Notes: generated by a model from the letters alone, not told the origin. Positions 1 through 8,683 are shown, numbered from the stretch's first letter. The stretch is DNA of 64,000 nt from Pedobacter miscanthi (GCF_003315595.1 NZ_QNQU01000014.1:116973-180972); one strand, 5' to 3'. Numbers and translations: made by a program.

Positions 1-2
1 TA

Positions 3-884
3 GTTTATCTGATCGATACCGTTAAAGTGCTTTCTAAAACCGATACCTCGGGTATAAAACTTAAAACTGAAGGTTTAAAACTGGGTAACCACCTGCTAAC
101 TGCAAAAATATTCGGCGAAGGAAAATCGGAAGATTTAACTTCCAACATCAATGTTCTGGCAGCGCAGGCTCCGCTTGAATATGGTTATAAAGTAATTAAA
201 TCATTGCCCCACGATACATCTTCGTATGTAGAAGGTTTAGAATACCACGATGGCTTTTTCTACGAAAGTGCCGGCGATTATGGTCACTCGAGTTTGCGTA
301 AAGTAGATCCTGCAAGTGGTAAAGTCCTGCAGAAAGCAGACCTGGATAAACAATATTTTGGCGAAGGTATTACTGTAATCGGTAACAAAATTATCCAGTT
401 AACTTACCGCGAAAAAGTGGGTTTTGTTTATGATAAAGCAACCTTTAAAAAGCTTTCAGATTTTTCTTACACCACAGGCAGAGAAGGCTGGGGATTGGCT
501 TTCGACGGACAGAAAGTATTAAATACTGATGGATCTAATACGATATTTTTCCTGAACAAGGATACTTACCAAAAAATAGGATCGATTGATGTTTTTGATG
601 ATAAAGGCGCCATCCAGAACCTGAATGAACTGGAAATGATTGATGGGAAGATTTACGCCAATGTGTATACGACCAACAATATTCTGATTATCAATCCTGA
701 AAACGGTGTTGTAGAAGGTAAGATTGATTTATCAGGATTACTGCCTGCTGATTATTTCAAAACGGAAGATGAAAAGGCCAATAATGTATTAAATGGAATT
801 GCTTATGATAAAGCAACCAAAAGGCTTTTTGTGGCCGGTAAAAAGTGGCCGCACATTTTCCAGATTGAATTGGTAAAGAAATAA
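3..884 (+). CDS. Glutaminyl-peptide cyclotransferase (glutamine cyclotransferase), 5'-truncated by window
   Basis: Glutamine cyclotransferases convert N-terminal glutamine to pyroglutamate on exported peptides; the bacterial/plant-type enzyme is a five-bladed beta-propeller. The frame is open from base 3, so the start lies outside the window; the GTG at 27 is only an internal valine codon. The propeller begins near YVEGLEYHDGFFYESAGDYG, the family's typical first blade, and continues with the repeated GEGI, GWGLAFDG, LNELEMIDGKIYANVY and NGIAYD segments. About 60 residues before it look like an Ig-like or linker domain, as in other Bacteroidota members. It is probably periplasmic, but the signal peptide is not visible here. 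It ends before a palindromic repeat. Confidence 0.85.
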   Translation, partial: VYLIDTVKVLSKTDTSGIKLKTEGLKLGNHLLTAKIFGEGKSEDLTSNINVLAAQAPLEYGYKVIKSLPHDTSSYVEGLEYHDGFFYESAGDYGHSSLRKVDPASGKVLQKADLDKQYFGEGITVIGNKIIQLTYREKVGFVYDKATFKKLSDFSYTTGREGWGLAFDGQKVLNTDGSNTIFFLNKDTYQKIGSIDVFDDKGAIQNLNELEMIDGKIYANVYTTNNILIINPENGVVEGKIDLSGLLPADYFKTEDEKANNVLNGIAYDKATKRLFVAGKKWPHIFQIELVKK

Positions 885-940
885 TTGAAAAGCCGTAATT
901 GCGGTACATTATTTCACAGCGATTAACTTCATAAAAACAT

Positions 941-1042
941 CGTCATCTCGACTGGAACGGAGAGATCTATCTCGAGATGGGTTTAGCTTCGCTGAGCACT
1001 CACGTGGTTCTCGACTACGCTACACTCCGCTCGAGATGACGG
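941..1042. repeat. Palindromic intergenic repeat (CGTCATCTCGA family)
   Basis: The element begins CGTCATCTCGA and ends TCGAGATGACG, with an inner inverted pair around GAGATCTATCTCGAGATGG. Related copies occur at about 15111-15185, 23234-23368 and, shortened, 56610-56672 and 58562-58582. It lies between two convergent genes and may fold as a long hairpin in RNA, so it could also help end transcription; that is inference. Confidence 0.8.
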
Positions 1043-1075
1043 TTTTATATTAAAAATGACAATAACTTTGATTTT

Positions 1076-1606
1076 CTAATCCTGTTTCTTCGGCTCATCT
1101 AAGTAACCGTTAAAAATAATCGGCTGTTTATTCATACTGCTTGCCGTTAATGAGGCATAACCGTTTGTAGAAATATTGATCGTAAAGCGATAGTTTTCCC
1201 TTTGCACATCCTTGGTATTAATCTGGATGGTATAAGCACCCTTTTTATTCTTAGATTCGGTATAGGTAAAATTCTTTGAGGTGAATTTAATACCACCCTG
1301 GGTTGGATCCATAGGGGCAGAAAAAGATCTTCCATAATATGGCAGATAAGCAACCACACTATCTTTGGTTACCTTTACATCATATTGCGATCCTGTGAGG
1401 TTAATAGTGGCTCCTCCCTGGCTGCCCGGCATTTGGGCCAATATTCTGCTAACATCATTGTTCGACATTGGCAGTGCAGTATTGGCAACAAAAGTATAGT
1501 GTTTATCAGCTACAATTTTTACTGTAGTTTCTTTATTGGTTTGGGCAAATGATTGAACCCCAAAAGCAAGTAAGCCAAGGCTCAATATTAAATTTAAACG
1601 TTTCAT
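1076..1606 (-). CDS. DUF4251-type exported protein
   Basis: The product is 176 residues with a clear signal peptide ending SFAQ near residue 22. The body (YTFVANTALPM, LPYYGRSF, GGIKFTSKNFTY, then a final beta-rich part ending IIFNGYL) matches the DUF4251 pattern common in Bacteroidota, whose function is unknown. It is probably periplasmic or attached to the envelope. It is followed by a palindromic repeat and preceded by another small exported-protein gene on the same strand, 109 bases upstream. Nothing in the sequence indicates a substrate. Confidence 0.75.
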   Translation of the reverse strand: MKRLNLILSLGLLAFGVQSFAQTNKETTVKIVADKHYTFVANTALPMSNNDVSRILAQMPGSQGGATINLTGSQYDVKVTKDSVVAYLPYYGRSFSAPMDPTQGGIKFTSKNFTYTESKNKKGAYTIQINTKDVQRENYRFTINISTNGYASLTASSMNKQPIIFNGYLDEPKKQD

Positions 1607-1714
1607 AATGTGTGTTTTAAATGTGTAACAATTTAAAGATGCACAGATTTGAAAGATTCCATAATAGTGCCAGAAATGGAATGTAGCGTAAATTTAACGA
1701 ATTTATGATTGATA

Positions 1715-2326
1715 TTAGGGATTTACCTTTTCCGAATAGACCGATTTATATAAGGAGTTGGTTTTTTCATCTTCAGAAGCGCCCAATGCAATAAATTTAT
1801 ACTTCCCTGCCGAAATATTCTGAAGTTCGATTTCTCCATTTTCATTGGTAATTAAGATAATTGAATTTCCTCCAGGATTTTTACCTCCTTTAATCAGTAT
1901 GCCGCCAATCGGAGAGCCTGCCACCCTCGAATTTGGATTGGTTGACGGAACAGAAACTACAAATTTGTAATTTCCTGTACTTGCATTGTTAAATTCTATT
2001 TCACCCTTTTCGTTGGTAGTTAGAGCAAGTAAGTCTCCGGTATTTGTGTTTCCCTTTACCACAATGCCTGCAACAGGCTGCCCAGCGGTAAAGTTGATAT
2101 CGCCGGTTGCTGCATCAAGCTTACCTTTTATTGATTTCATAATGCAGGGAAAATGAGATTCAGGATAACTGAGTTTACAATACTCGCAGTAATGTCCTTC
2201 CTGTACACTGGTTTTTGATGGTTTAGCTGATTGTTGGGTTTCTGTTAATGTTGAATTTTTAACCTGAGCCAGAACAATAAACGAAGTAAATAGCAGGAAT
2301 GCTGCTATAACAGCCCTTTTTTTCAT
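1715..2326 (-). CDS. Exported protein with two internal repeats
   Basis: This 203-residue protein has a signal peptide (MKKRAVIAAFLLFTSFIVLAQ). A short segment with a CEYC pair (HYCEYCKLSYP) follows and may bind metal or form a disulphide. Two related repeats come next: GIVVKGNTNTGDLLALTTNE... and GILIKGGKNPGGNSIILITNE..., each ending NGEIE/KGEIEF-x-NxSxGxYKF. That pattern (a modifiable loop, then G-x-Y-x-F) resembles carboxypeptidase-regulatory or SpaA-like beta-sandwich folds. I do not recognise a named family. The repeats suggest internal duplication. Confidence 0.6.
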   Translation of the reverse strand: MKKRAVIAAFLLFTSFIVLAQVKNSTLTETQQSAKPSKTSVQEGHYCEYCKLSYPESHFPCIMKSIKGKLDAATGDINFTAGQPVAGIVVKGNTNTGDLLALTTNEKGEIEFNNASTGNYKFVVSVPSTNPNSRVAGSPIGGILIKGGKNPGGNSIILITNENGEIELQNISAGKYKFIALGASEDEKTNSLYKSVYSEKVNP

Positions 2327-2413
2327 TGATATTCGATTAGAACAGTAAAATTAATCAAAAAATCTGGCTCTTGCTACTTTTTGATCCTTTTAGCGGCCCG
2401 GCAACCCTTTTAC

Positions 2414-2755
2414 TTACTTTTTCTTCCTGGATGCTTTTGCAAAAGGATTAAAATCGAGTGCAAGTTTCACCCAGAAATCGAGTTCATCATTTCGGCTTAA
2501 TACATCCTCCGAAACCGAAATATAGCCTTTCATTGGCCGCCCACCCATTACCATCTGCTCCCAGCCGTCTTTATCTGATAAATTTTCCAGTGTACCTGGA
2601 TCCAGCCTCACCATCATGCCATCTTTAGAAACGCCGAGGCACATTTTGCCGTTCACCATAAATACCAGACCATTGAACATCAGTTTTTCTTCCCCATCGG
2701 CTATGTGCATTAAACGTTCAGCTACCCGGAGAGCGAGGGTTTCGTTGTATTTCAT
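2414..2755 (-). CDS. TfoX/Sxy N-terminal domain protein
   Basis: This is a 113-residue protein. The stretches EEKLMFNGLVFMVNGKMCLGVSKDGMM and the later MKGYISVSEDVL match the TfoX N-terminal domain (metal-free alpha/beta fold; characteristic G-x-x-F-x-x-x-G-x-M). The C-terminus is lysine-rich. In Bacteroidota such stand-alone domains are common and their role is not established; the competence role known for TfoX/Sxy in gammaproteobacteria should not be assumed. No signal peptide, so cytoplasmic. Confidence 0.75.
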   Translation of the reverse strand: MKYNETLALRVAERLMHIADGEEKLMFNGLVFMVNGKMCLGVSKDGMMVRLDPGTLENLSDKDGWEQMVMGGRPMKGYISVSEDVLSRNDELDFWVKLALDFNPFAKASRKKK

Positions 2756-2825
2756 GGTTTAAAATTCTTGTGTTAACATAAGTTAGATAATTGATATTTC
2801 CTTTGGACAGTTTGAACTAGCTGGT

Positions 2826-2904
2826 CGTCACCCTGAATTTATTTCAGGGTCTTTCATGCTAAAAAGAGGCTGATCCCGATGTGAAAATCGGGACAGCATG
2901 ACGA
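2826..2904. repeat. Palindromic repeat (CACCCTGAATTTATTTCAGGGT family)
   Basis: It begins CGTCACCCTGAA, contains a CCTGAA/TTCAGG hairpin and a second hairpin (TCCCGAT...ATCGGGA), and ends AGCATGACGA. Related fragments occur at 28207-28232, 38211-38232, 56520-56545 and 56748-56780. It fills most of the gap upstream of rnhB. Confidence 0.75.
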
Positions 2905-3036
2905 ATCAATAGGGACTAGGCACTTTTAAAACATCATTCTCATTATAACTTCAAACAAGTTATCCTTAAAATTAATGTTTAAAAGATGTTGAACAAAATA
3001 ATTTTCTTAGTATCTCTATTTCAGTAAATTTGCAAC

Positions 3037-3645
3037 ATGTTGTTAAACTGCTATCAGGAAGAATTATTAGAGGCCGGATGTGATGAAGCCGGGAGAGGTT
3101 GCCTCGCCGGACCTGTTTTTGCGGCTGCGGTAATTTTGCCAAAGGGTTTTGTACTCGAAGGCTTAAACGACTCTAAGCAGTTATCACACGATCAAAGGAC
3201 TTTGTTAAGGCCGATTATCGAACAGGAAGCTTTGGCCTGGGCGGTAGCTTCCTGCGATCACGAAGAAATAGACCGCATCAATATTTTAAATGCATCCTTT
3301 TTGGCCATGCACAGGGCCATTGAGAAACTGCATACCCAACCGCAATACCTGGTTATTGACGGAAATCGTTTTAAAACTTATCCGCAGATTCCACATAGCT
3401 GTATTGTTAAAGGCGATGGTAAATACCTGAACATTGCTGCAGCCTCGATATTGGCCAAAACACACCGCGATGAATACATGGCCAATCTGCACGCCGATTA
3501 TCCTCATTATAACTGGATGCAAAATAAAGGTTATCCAACAACGGCACACCGCAGGGCTGTGATCGAGATCGGATTATCGCCCTTTCACCGCAAAACTTTC
3601 AACGTAAGCGACCCTCAGTTAGATCTGTTTTCAAAAAACGCTTAA
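3037..3645 (+). CDS. rnhB: Ribonuclease HII
   Basis: RNase HII cleaves RNA in RNA/DNA hybrids, including single ribonucleotides in DNA. The product is 202 residues, normal for the family. The N-terminal AGCDEAGRGCLAGP carries the catalytic Asp16-Glu17 pair; VIDGNRF supplies the third acidic residue, and the fourth lies in the SILAKTHRDEYM region. It ends with GYPTTAHRRAV and the usual C-terminal PFHRKTF. The glycosyltransferase gene follows 22 bases later on the same strand. A TAAATTTG sequence at 3025-3032, almost touching the start codon, resembles a Bacteroidota -7 box. Confidence 0.95.
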   Translation: MLLNCYQEELLEAGCDEAGRGCLAGPVFAAAVILPKGFVLEGLNDSKQLSHDQRTLLRPIIEQEALAWAVASCDHEEIDRINILNASFLAMHRAIEKLHTQPQYLVIDGNRFKTYPQIPHSCIVKGDGKYLNIAAASILAKTHRDEYMANLHADYPHYNWMQNKGYPTTAHRRAVIEIGLSPFHRKTFNVSDPQLDLFSKNA

Positions 3646-3667
3646 AATTTCGTAATTTCACAACATT

Positions 3668-4870
3668 GTGAAAATTCTGTTGATTACTAAGCGGATTCCC
3701 TTTCCGCCAAATAGTGGTTATCCGATCGTGGTTTATAACACCATAAAAGGTTTGCTGCAGCTTGGCGCAGATATCACTTTGTTTAGCCTAAACCCCACAA
3801 AAGGCCGCATCGATATTGAAGATATTTACGATCCTATTTTTGAACAGATTAAATACCACACTTACGATTTAGATACCGATGTAAATGTATGGTCGGCGTT
3901 TTTTAACATTTTTACCAACGAGTCTTATAATGTTTCGCGCTATTACAGCGAAGATGCAGCACGGCAGCTGGAAAATGTTCTGCGCGAAAATGCTTTTGAT
4001 ATTATCCAGTTCGAAGGTCTTTTCGTGGTACCCTATTTAGATGTGGTAAAAGCAAACAGTAATGCCAAACTGATTTACAGGGCACACAATATCGAATTTA
4101 CCCTTTGGGAGCGCCTTTCGCATTCAGAAAAGTTTCTCGTCCGGCGTAAATACCTGGCCTTTTTAGCCCAAAGGCTTAAAGCTTACGAAACCGATCAGAT
4201 TAACCGCTTTCACCAGATTTTTGCCATAAGCGAGCCCGACAGGCAGAGTATCTTGCGCTTTGGCTGCGAAGTGCCGATGTCGGTTTTTCCGGTGGCCATT
4301 GACCTCGAAAAATATAAGGTTGATAAAACCAAAACGAGTTTTCCAACACTCTTTCATTTAGGTGCGATGGATTGGCGGCCCAATCAGGAAGGTTTAGAGT
4401 GGTTTTTGGATGATATCTGGCCTGATATCGAAAAACTGAACAAAGACCTCCGTTTTTATATTGCCGGAAAAAATATGCAAAAACATTTTTTCGAATACGA
4501 TTCGGAAAACCTGATTGTAGAAGGAGAAGTTTTTGATGCGGTAGAGTTTATGAATTCGAAAGCCATTATGATCGTTCCATTAATTTCGGGTACGGGTATG
4601 AGGGTTAAAATTATTGAGGGTATGGCGATGAAAAAATGCATCATTGCCACCACTACTGCTGCCGAAGGTATTAACTGCAGGCATGGTCATGATATTTTAA
4701 TTGCCGATTCGGCAGATGAATTTTACCGTTCAATTTTGCAATGCATCATCAACCCCAAACGCTGGATGGAAATTGGTGAAAATGCCCGTAAAACCGTTGA
4801 AAACGATCACGGTGTTCATTTGATTTCGGGTAAAATGTTGAAGATTTACGAAGAGTTGGTGAGCGCTTAG
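3668..4870 (+). CDS. Glycosyltransferase, GT4-like (GT-B fold)
   Basis: This 400-residue protein starts at GTG. The N-terminal ILLITKRIPFPPNSGYPIVVYN and later YRAHNIEF fit the acceptor half of GT-B glycosyltransferases. The C-terminal half has FHLGAMDWRPNQEG, then VPLISGTGMRVKIIEGMAMK and TTAAEGI, the nucleotide-sugar binding region with the conserved Glu. It probably transfers a sugar from a nucleotide sugar to a polysaccharide or lipid, but donor and acceptor cannot be told. It lies 22 bases after rnhB, likely co-transcribed, with no other polysaccharide genes nearby. A 13-bp inverted repeat follows the stop. Confidence 0.85.
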   Translation: MKILLITKRIPFPPNSGYPIVVYNTIKGLLQLGADITLFSLNPTKGRIDIEDIYDPIFEQIKYHTYDLDTDVNVWSAFFNIFTNESYNVSRYYSEDAARQLENVLRENAFDIIQFEGLFVVPYLDVVKANSNAKLIYRAHNIEFTLWERLSHSEKFLVRRKYLAFLAQRLKAYETDQINRFHQIFAISEPDRQSILRFGCEVPMSVFPVAIDLEKYKVDKTKTSFPTLFHLGAMDWRPNQEGLEWFLDDIWPDIEKLNKDLRFYIAGKNMQKHFFEYDSENLIVEGEVFDAVEFMNSKAIMIVPLISGTGMRVKIIEGMAMKKCIIATTTAAEGINCRHGHDILIADSADEFYRSILQCIINPKRWMEIGENARKTVENDHGVHLISGKMLKIYEELVSA

Positions 4871-4880
4871 ATGGAGTTAT

Positions 4881-4925
4881 GAGTTGACAACTTTTATAGG
4901 CATCAAGAATGGAAGTTGTCAACTC
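4881..4925. terminator. Inverted repeat after the glycosyltransferase gene
   Basis: Perfect 13-bp arms, GAGTTGACAACTT and AAGTTGTCAACTC, enclose a 19-base loop. It lies between two convergent genes. There is no U-tract, so a role as a terminator or mRNA 3' end stabiliser is only inferred. Confidence 0.5.
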
Positions 4926-4936
4926 TGGATTTCAGG

Positions 4937-5188
4937 TTATAAACTTAATTTTTTATCCTTTACAAATTCGTTAAAATATTTTTGCTCAATTTTCTCCTCT
5001 TCAGATAGTTCTTCGAATTTAGTATCCGACATTCCGACTGGAGAATAAAACTTCCATTTCCAGGTTGGACGATGTTTAATGAAAAAATGTTTTCCGCCAA
5101 ACTCATCATGAACATAAATTCCACAGAAAAATCTGAAAATGATGGCACTACCAATTAATGTAATTAAAACCCTACTTTTTTTGTTCAT
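4937..5188 (-). CDS. Small hypothetical protein with N-terminal membrane segment
   Basis: The 83-residue product has a positively charged start (MNKKSR) and one hydrophobic segment at about residues 7-25. A Trp/Lys-rich part follows (FFIKHRPTWKWKFYSP) and then an acidic C-terminal stretch (FEELSEEEKIEQKY). I recognise no family. It probably is a single-pass inner-membrane protein with a short soluble tail. An overlapping frame gives a 64-residue alternative that looks less like a real protein. It is convergent with the glycosyltransferase gene. Confidence 0.55.
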   Translation of the reverse strand: MNKKSRVLITLIGSAIIFRFFCGIYVHDEFGGKHFFIKHRPTWKWKFYSPVGMSDTKFEELSEEEKIEQKYFNEFVKDKKLSL

Positions 5189-5289
5189 TACATCTGGGTT
5201 ATTGTTTTTTGATATTTATCTATTTAATAAGTAGGTAAGTTCATGTGAAAACTCATTAAAATTAAGCCAAAGTTTTGTCTTTTTCTTAG

Positions 5290-5297
5290 TAGTTTTG
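5290..5297 (+). promoter_or_regulatory. Candidate -7 box upstream of gcvT
   Basis: TAGTTTTG matches the Bacteroidota TAnnTTTG consensus about 100 bases before the gcvT start. No well-spaced -33 TTG is obvious. Confidence 0.35.
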
Positions 5298-5397
5298 CGC
5301 CCTAGAAGAATAAGTACAAAAACGTTATAATTTGCAGCTTAATCAACTGATAAACGAACTAAAACTGCTTCATTATCATAAAAAATAAAATTCACGG

Positions 5398-6477
5398 ATG
5401 AAAAACACCGCATTAACAGAAAAACACATCGCTTTAGGCGCTAAAATGGTTCCATTTGCAGGATATAATATGCCCGTTACTTACGAAGGTATTAACGTAG
5501 AACATGCAACTGTTCGTAACGGTGTAGGTGTTTTTGATGTGAGCCACATGGGCGAATTTATCCTGAAAGGCGAAAATGCACTGGATTTAATCCAACGCGT
5601 TACCAGTAATGATGCATCTAAATTATATGATGGAAAAGTTCAGTATTCTTGCCTGCCAAACCAGGATGGTGGTATTGTAGATGACCTTTTGGTTTATAAA
5701 ATAGACGATAAAACCTACATGTTGGTGGTAAATGCATCAAACATTGAGAAAGACTGGAACTGGATTCAGCAGTTTAATACCCAGGGAGTAGAAATGCACA
5801 ATATTTCTGATCAGACTTCTTTGTTGGCTATCCAGGGCCCAAAAGCAGCAGATGCTTTGCAAAGTTTAACCGATGTTGACCTGGCATCGATGGAATATTA
5901 TACTTTCGTTAAAGGCACTTTCGCTGGTATTGAAAACGTAGTAATTTCTGCAACAGGTTATACCGGTGCAGGTGGTTTCGAAATTTATTTCGAAAACCAA
6001 TATGCTGATCAGATTTGGGACGCCATTTTTGAAGCAGGTGCACCTTATAACATTCAACCGATCGGTTTGGGTGCACGCGATACCCTGCGTTTAGAAATGG
6101 GTTTCTGTTTATATGGAAATGATATCGATGATACCACTTCTCCTATCGAGGCCGGTTTAGGCTGGATTACCAAGTTTTCTAAATCATTCACCAATTCTGA
6201 AGCTTTATTAGCTCAAAAAGAAGCTGGGATACAAAAGAAACTGGTAGGTTTCGAAATGATCGACCGCGGTATTCCACGTCACGATTACCAGATTGCTGAT
6301 GCTGAAGGCAATATCATCGGTAAAGTAACCTCTGGTACACAAGCACCATCATTGCAAAAAGCAATTGGTATGGGCTACATCTCAAAAGAGTTCACCAAAG
6401 AAGGAACAGAAGTTTTTATCCTCATCCGCAACACGCCAATTAAGGCAAAAGTGGTTAAGTTTCCTTTTTATAAATAG
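5398..6477 (+). CDS. gcvT: Aminomethyltransferase (glycine cleavage T protein)
   Basis: T protein of the glycine cleavage system moves the methylene group from the aminomethyl-H protein to tetrahydrofolate, releasing ammonia. The 359-residue length is typical. Visible signatures are MVPFAGYNMPVTYEG, VFDVSHMGEF with the conserved Asp, the folate-binding core (LLAIQGPKA, GYTGAGGFEIY, GLGARDTLRLEMG) and the C-terminal barrel (GIPRHDYQI, GKVTSGTQAPSL, AIGMGYI). Genes for the H and P proteins are not in the window. The gene is monocistronic or leads into comB across a 100-base repeat-rich gap. Confidence 0.96.
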   Translation: MKNTALTEKHIALGAKMVPFAGYNMPVTYEGINVEHATVRNGVGVFDVSHMGEFILKGENALDLIQRVTSNDASKLYDGKVQYSCLPNQDGGIVDDLLVYKIDDKTYMLVVNASNIEKDWNWIQQFNTQGVEMHNISDQTSLLAIQGPKAADALQSLTDVDLASMEYYTFVKGTFAGIENVVISATGYTGAGGFEIYFENQYADQIWDAIFEAGAPYNIQPIGLGARDTLRLEMGFCLYGNDIDDTTSPIEAGLGWITKFSKSFTNSEALLAQKEAGIQKKLVGFEMIDRGIPRHDYQIADAEGNIIGKVTSGTQAPSLQKAIGMGYISKEFTKEGTEVFILIRNTPIKAKVVKFPFYK

Positions 6478-6489
6478 ATGGCGTATCAG

Positions 6490-6565
6490 GTATCAAGTAG
6501 CAAGACAAACTTATCTTGCTACTTGATACTCACTACTTGATACTCACTACTTAATACTTCAATAC
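6490..6565. repeat. ACTTGATAC repeat cluster with a 15-bp inverted repeat
   Basis: GTATCAAGTAGCAAG at 6490-6504 pairs perfectly with CTTGCTACTTGATAC at 6515-6529. Short direct repeats of the type TACTCACTACTTGA follow, running up to the comB start. The same motif family fills the gap before nadE. Confidence 0.8.
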
Positions 6566-6580
6566 TTGCATCCTCCCCAA

Positions 6581-7297
6581 ATGTCAAAAAAAATAGAAGT
6601 TTGTTTAACACCTGCGCTAATTGATTTATACGATATCGAGCAGAGCATTGTGGTGGTTATTGATATTTTACGAGCTACATCATCTATTACCTACGGGATA
6701 GATAATGGTGCTGAAGCAATTATTCCGGTTGCTAATGTAGAAGATTGCTTAAACTATCGCGACAGCGGATTTTTATTGGCTGCAGAAAGAAATGGGGAAG
6801 TGGTAACTGGATATGATTTCGGTAACTCACCTTTTTCATATACCAAAGAAAAAGTAGGAGGAAAGACGGTTGTACTTACTACAACCAATGGGACTAAAGC
6901 CCTTCATTTGGCACAAAAGAAAGCATATCAGGTCGTAATCGGATCATTTCTTAATTTGGATTCACTTTGCGCTTATCTGCAAAGTCAGGACAAAAATGTG
7001 CTTTTACTGTGTGCCGGCTGGAAAGACCAGTTTAATTTGGAAGATACCTTATTTGCCGGGGCGGTTGTGGCAAAACTCCGTCAAAATTTCGAACACTTTG
7101 ACGATTCGAGTGTAGCTGCTGAGGATTTATACCTGCTGGCTAAAGATGATTTAAGGAAATATCTCCATAAATCGTCGCATAGTCATCGTTTGGCTCAATT
7201 GAATATTGAAGAAGATGTGGTTTTCTGTTTGCAATTAAATGTTTGCGAAGCCATTCCGGTTTTAGAAGGAGAGCGTTTGGTTGCTTTAAAAAAATAA
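6581..7297 (+). CDS. comB: 2-phosphosulfolactate phosphatase family (ComB)
   Basis: ComB hydrolyses 2-phosphosulfolactate to sulfolactate, known from coenzyme M synthesis in archaea; many bacteria carry homologues of unclear role. I chose ATG 6581 (MSKKIEVCLTP, 238 residues) over an in-frame TTG at 6566, which would add five residues made from the upstream repeat. Family features are VVVIDILRATSSITYGI, LLAAERNGE, GYDFGNSPFSY, TVVLTTTNGTKAL and LLCAGWKDQFNLEDTLFAG. No other sulfolactate or sulfonate genes are adjacent. In Bacteroidota a link to sulfonolipid or sulfonate metabolism is possible but unproven. Confidence 0.85.
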   Translation: MSKKIEVCLTPALIDLYDIEQSIVVVIDILRATSSITYGIDNGAEAIIPVANVEDCLNYRDSGFLLAAERNGEVVTGYDFGNSPFSYTKEKVGGKTVVLTTTNGTKALHLAQKKAYQVVIGSFLNLDSLCAYLQSQDKNVLLLCAGWKDQFNLEDTLFAGAVVAKLRQNFEHFDDSSVAAEDLYLLAKDDLRKYLHKSSHSHRLAQLNIEEDVVFCLQLNVCEAIPVLEGERLVALKK

Positions 7298-7771
7298 GCG
7301 ACGGATTGAGCTGTCATCCTTAAGCCTGTCGAAGGATCTTGCTTAACTTTATGCGAGGCGTTTTGACTATTCGTATCAAAAACCAAACTTTAAACCCACA
7401 AAGAACGCGTTTTTGATTCTATTGGTCGGTGTCACACCGACCGAAATTCTAGTTATTTTTTTTGCCCTACTGCGCAATCTTGCCTCGGCTCGCCGCCGCC
7501 GAAGGGCTCCTTCTTTTTGGCGTCAAAAAGAACCAAAAAACGCCGGCTGAAAATTTTTCTATGGAAGCCAGTAAGTTAGCTTGGTCAGTTCAGCCCAAAA
7601 AATTTATTAGGCCGGAACTAAGGAGAACGGTGAGGTAGTGCTTTGGCCTATCCAGTCAGAAATGCAGGTGGAAGTTAAGGTGCTTATTATTAATGAATTA
7701 CTAGATAATGTCAATAGTAGTCTGTCGAAGGATTTTCCTTAAAATTATGCGATGCATTTCTACTACTTGTA
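7298..7771. repeat. Repeat-rich gene-poor stretch
   Basis: This gap holds a GTCATCC...GTCGAAGGATC repeat (7309-7337), the pseudogene tail (7376-7420), a perfect hairpin GGTCGGTGTCACACCGACC (7424-7442), and a GC-richer segment with TTTTTGGCGTCAAAAAG (7500-7540). No intact gene is visible. Confidence 0.65.
7376..7420 (-). pseudogene. Remnant of the 3' end of a paralogue of the neighbouring outer-membrane protein gene
   Basis: Read on the minus strand this encodes RIKNAFFVGLKFGF and a stop, nearly the same as the C-terminus FRKNAVFVGLKFDF of the gene at 7772-8683. The similarity continues about 48 bases past the two stop codons (7328-7375 and 7723-7771, both starting GTCGAAGGAT). Upstream coding sequence is gone, replaced by other repeats. 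It is most simply the relic of a tandem paralogue that was deleted. Confidence 0.7.
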
Positions 7772-8683
7772 TCAAAAATCAAACTTCAACCCCACAAAAA
7801 CAGCATTTTTTCTAAAACTTGCGCCATTAAACTGGGTTTCTTCAGTATTACGGTTATTAAAATAAGCTTTATCAACGCCTGAATAGGTGTTGATATTATT
7901 GATTTTATAATCGGCTTCTATACTTAAACTTTTATTCAACGGCACTGAAAGGTTGATATCGCCACTTAAAGCAAAAGAGTTGGCTTTGTGGGTAAAACTC
8001 ACCGGTTTTTCAAAATCGGGGATTAAATTCCAGTTCGCTTTGGCCGAGTAGGTGTAAAATCCACCTAAAACTGTAGCTCCGATGCTAAATGCATCCATTT
8101 TCAGAACAAATTCACTACCAAAATCAAAATCTTTATACCGGACTTCGTAAGTAGAGTTTAAGCCATTGCTTGCCGGGTTACTGGCACTTTCTAACAGGTA
8201 GAATTTCTGCTGGTTGTAAGAAAGATCTACGATAGGATTGATACTAAATTCCCCCATTTTTAGCAGTTTATAGTTCAGTTGCAGATCAATATTGTACAAA
8301 TAGCCTTTATTAGCATTAAGTAAATCATAATAAAATGCACCCTGACGGTTGTCATCGGCATAATCGGTGTCGGTAGCCTCTCCTTTGCTAATGTTGCTGT
8401 ATTGGTTGGCAACTTTAACGGTTAGTTTTTCTATAATTTTATAACTGATATCCAAACCATAGCTGGGACCTTTTAGTTTCTCCCATATCAGTTCTGACAG
8501 CACATTGGGGTTGGTTCCGTTTGCATTGCCGGCTATAGACCAATCGAACCGTGATTGTTGAAAACCAAGGTATGGTTTTACACTCCATTTACGGGTTTCC
8601 TGCGCAAAAGCATTGCAAAACAGAAAAAAGAGCAGGCATGTTATGGCATATCTTAAAAAGGAAGTGCGTAAAGTAATTTGCAT
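7772..8683 (-). CDS. Outer-membrane beta-barrel protein
   Basis: This 303-residue protein has a signal peptide ending CNAFAQ near residue 28. It has alternating hydrophobic/polar strands (PYLGFQQSRFDWS, YGLDISYKII, YNIDLQLNYKLL, FSINPIVDLSYN, LSIEADYKINN) and a C-terminal strand ending VGLKFDF with terminal Phe, as expected for BAM-inserted barrels. I recognise no substrate family. A decayed copy of its 3' end lies 350 bases downstream, so it was once one of a tandem pair. Confidence 0.7.
   Translation of the reverse strand: MQITLRTSFLRYAITCLLFFLFCNAFAQETRKWSVKPYLGFQQSRFDWSIAGNANGTNPNVLSELIWEKLKGPSYGLDISYKIIEKLTVKVANQYSNISKGEATDTDYADDNRQGAFYYDLLNANKGYLYNIDLQLNYKLLKMGEFSINPIVDLSYNQQKFYLLESASNPASNGLNSTYEVRYKDFDFGSEFVLKMDAFSIGATVLGGFYTYSAKANWNLIPDFEKPVSFTHKANSFALSGDINLSVPLNKSLSIEADYKINNINTYSGVDKAYFNNRNTEETQFNGASFRKNAVFVGLKFDF

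Noticed and set aside
7440..7560. Possible rRNA or tRNA fragment in the GC-richer intergenic stretch
   Set aside because: No cloverleaf, TTCGAATC-type loop or rRNA core sequence is visible; the stretch resembles other dispersed repeats.
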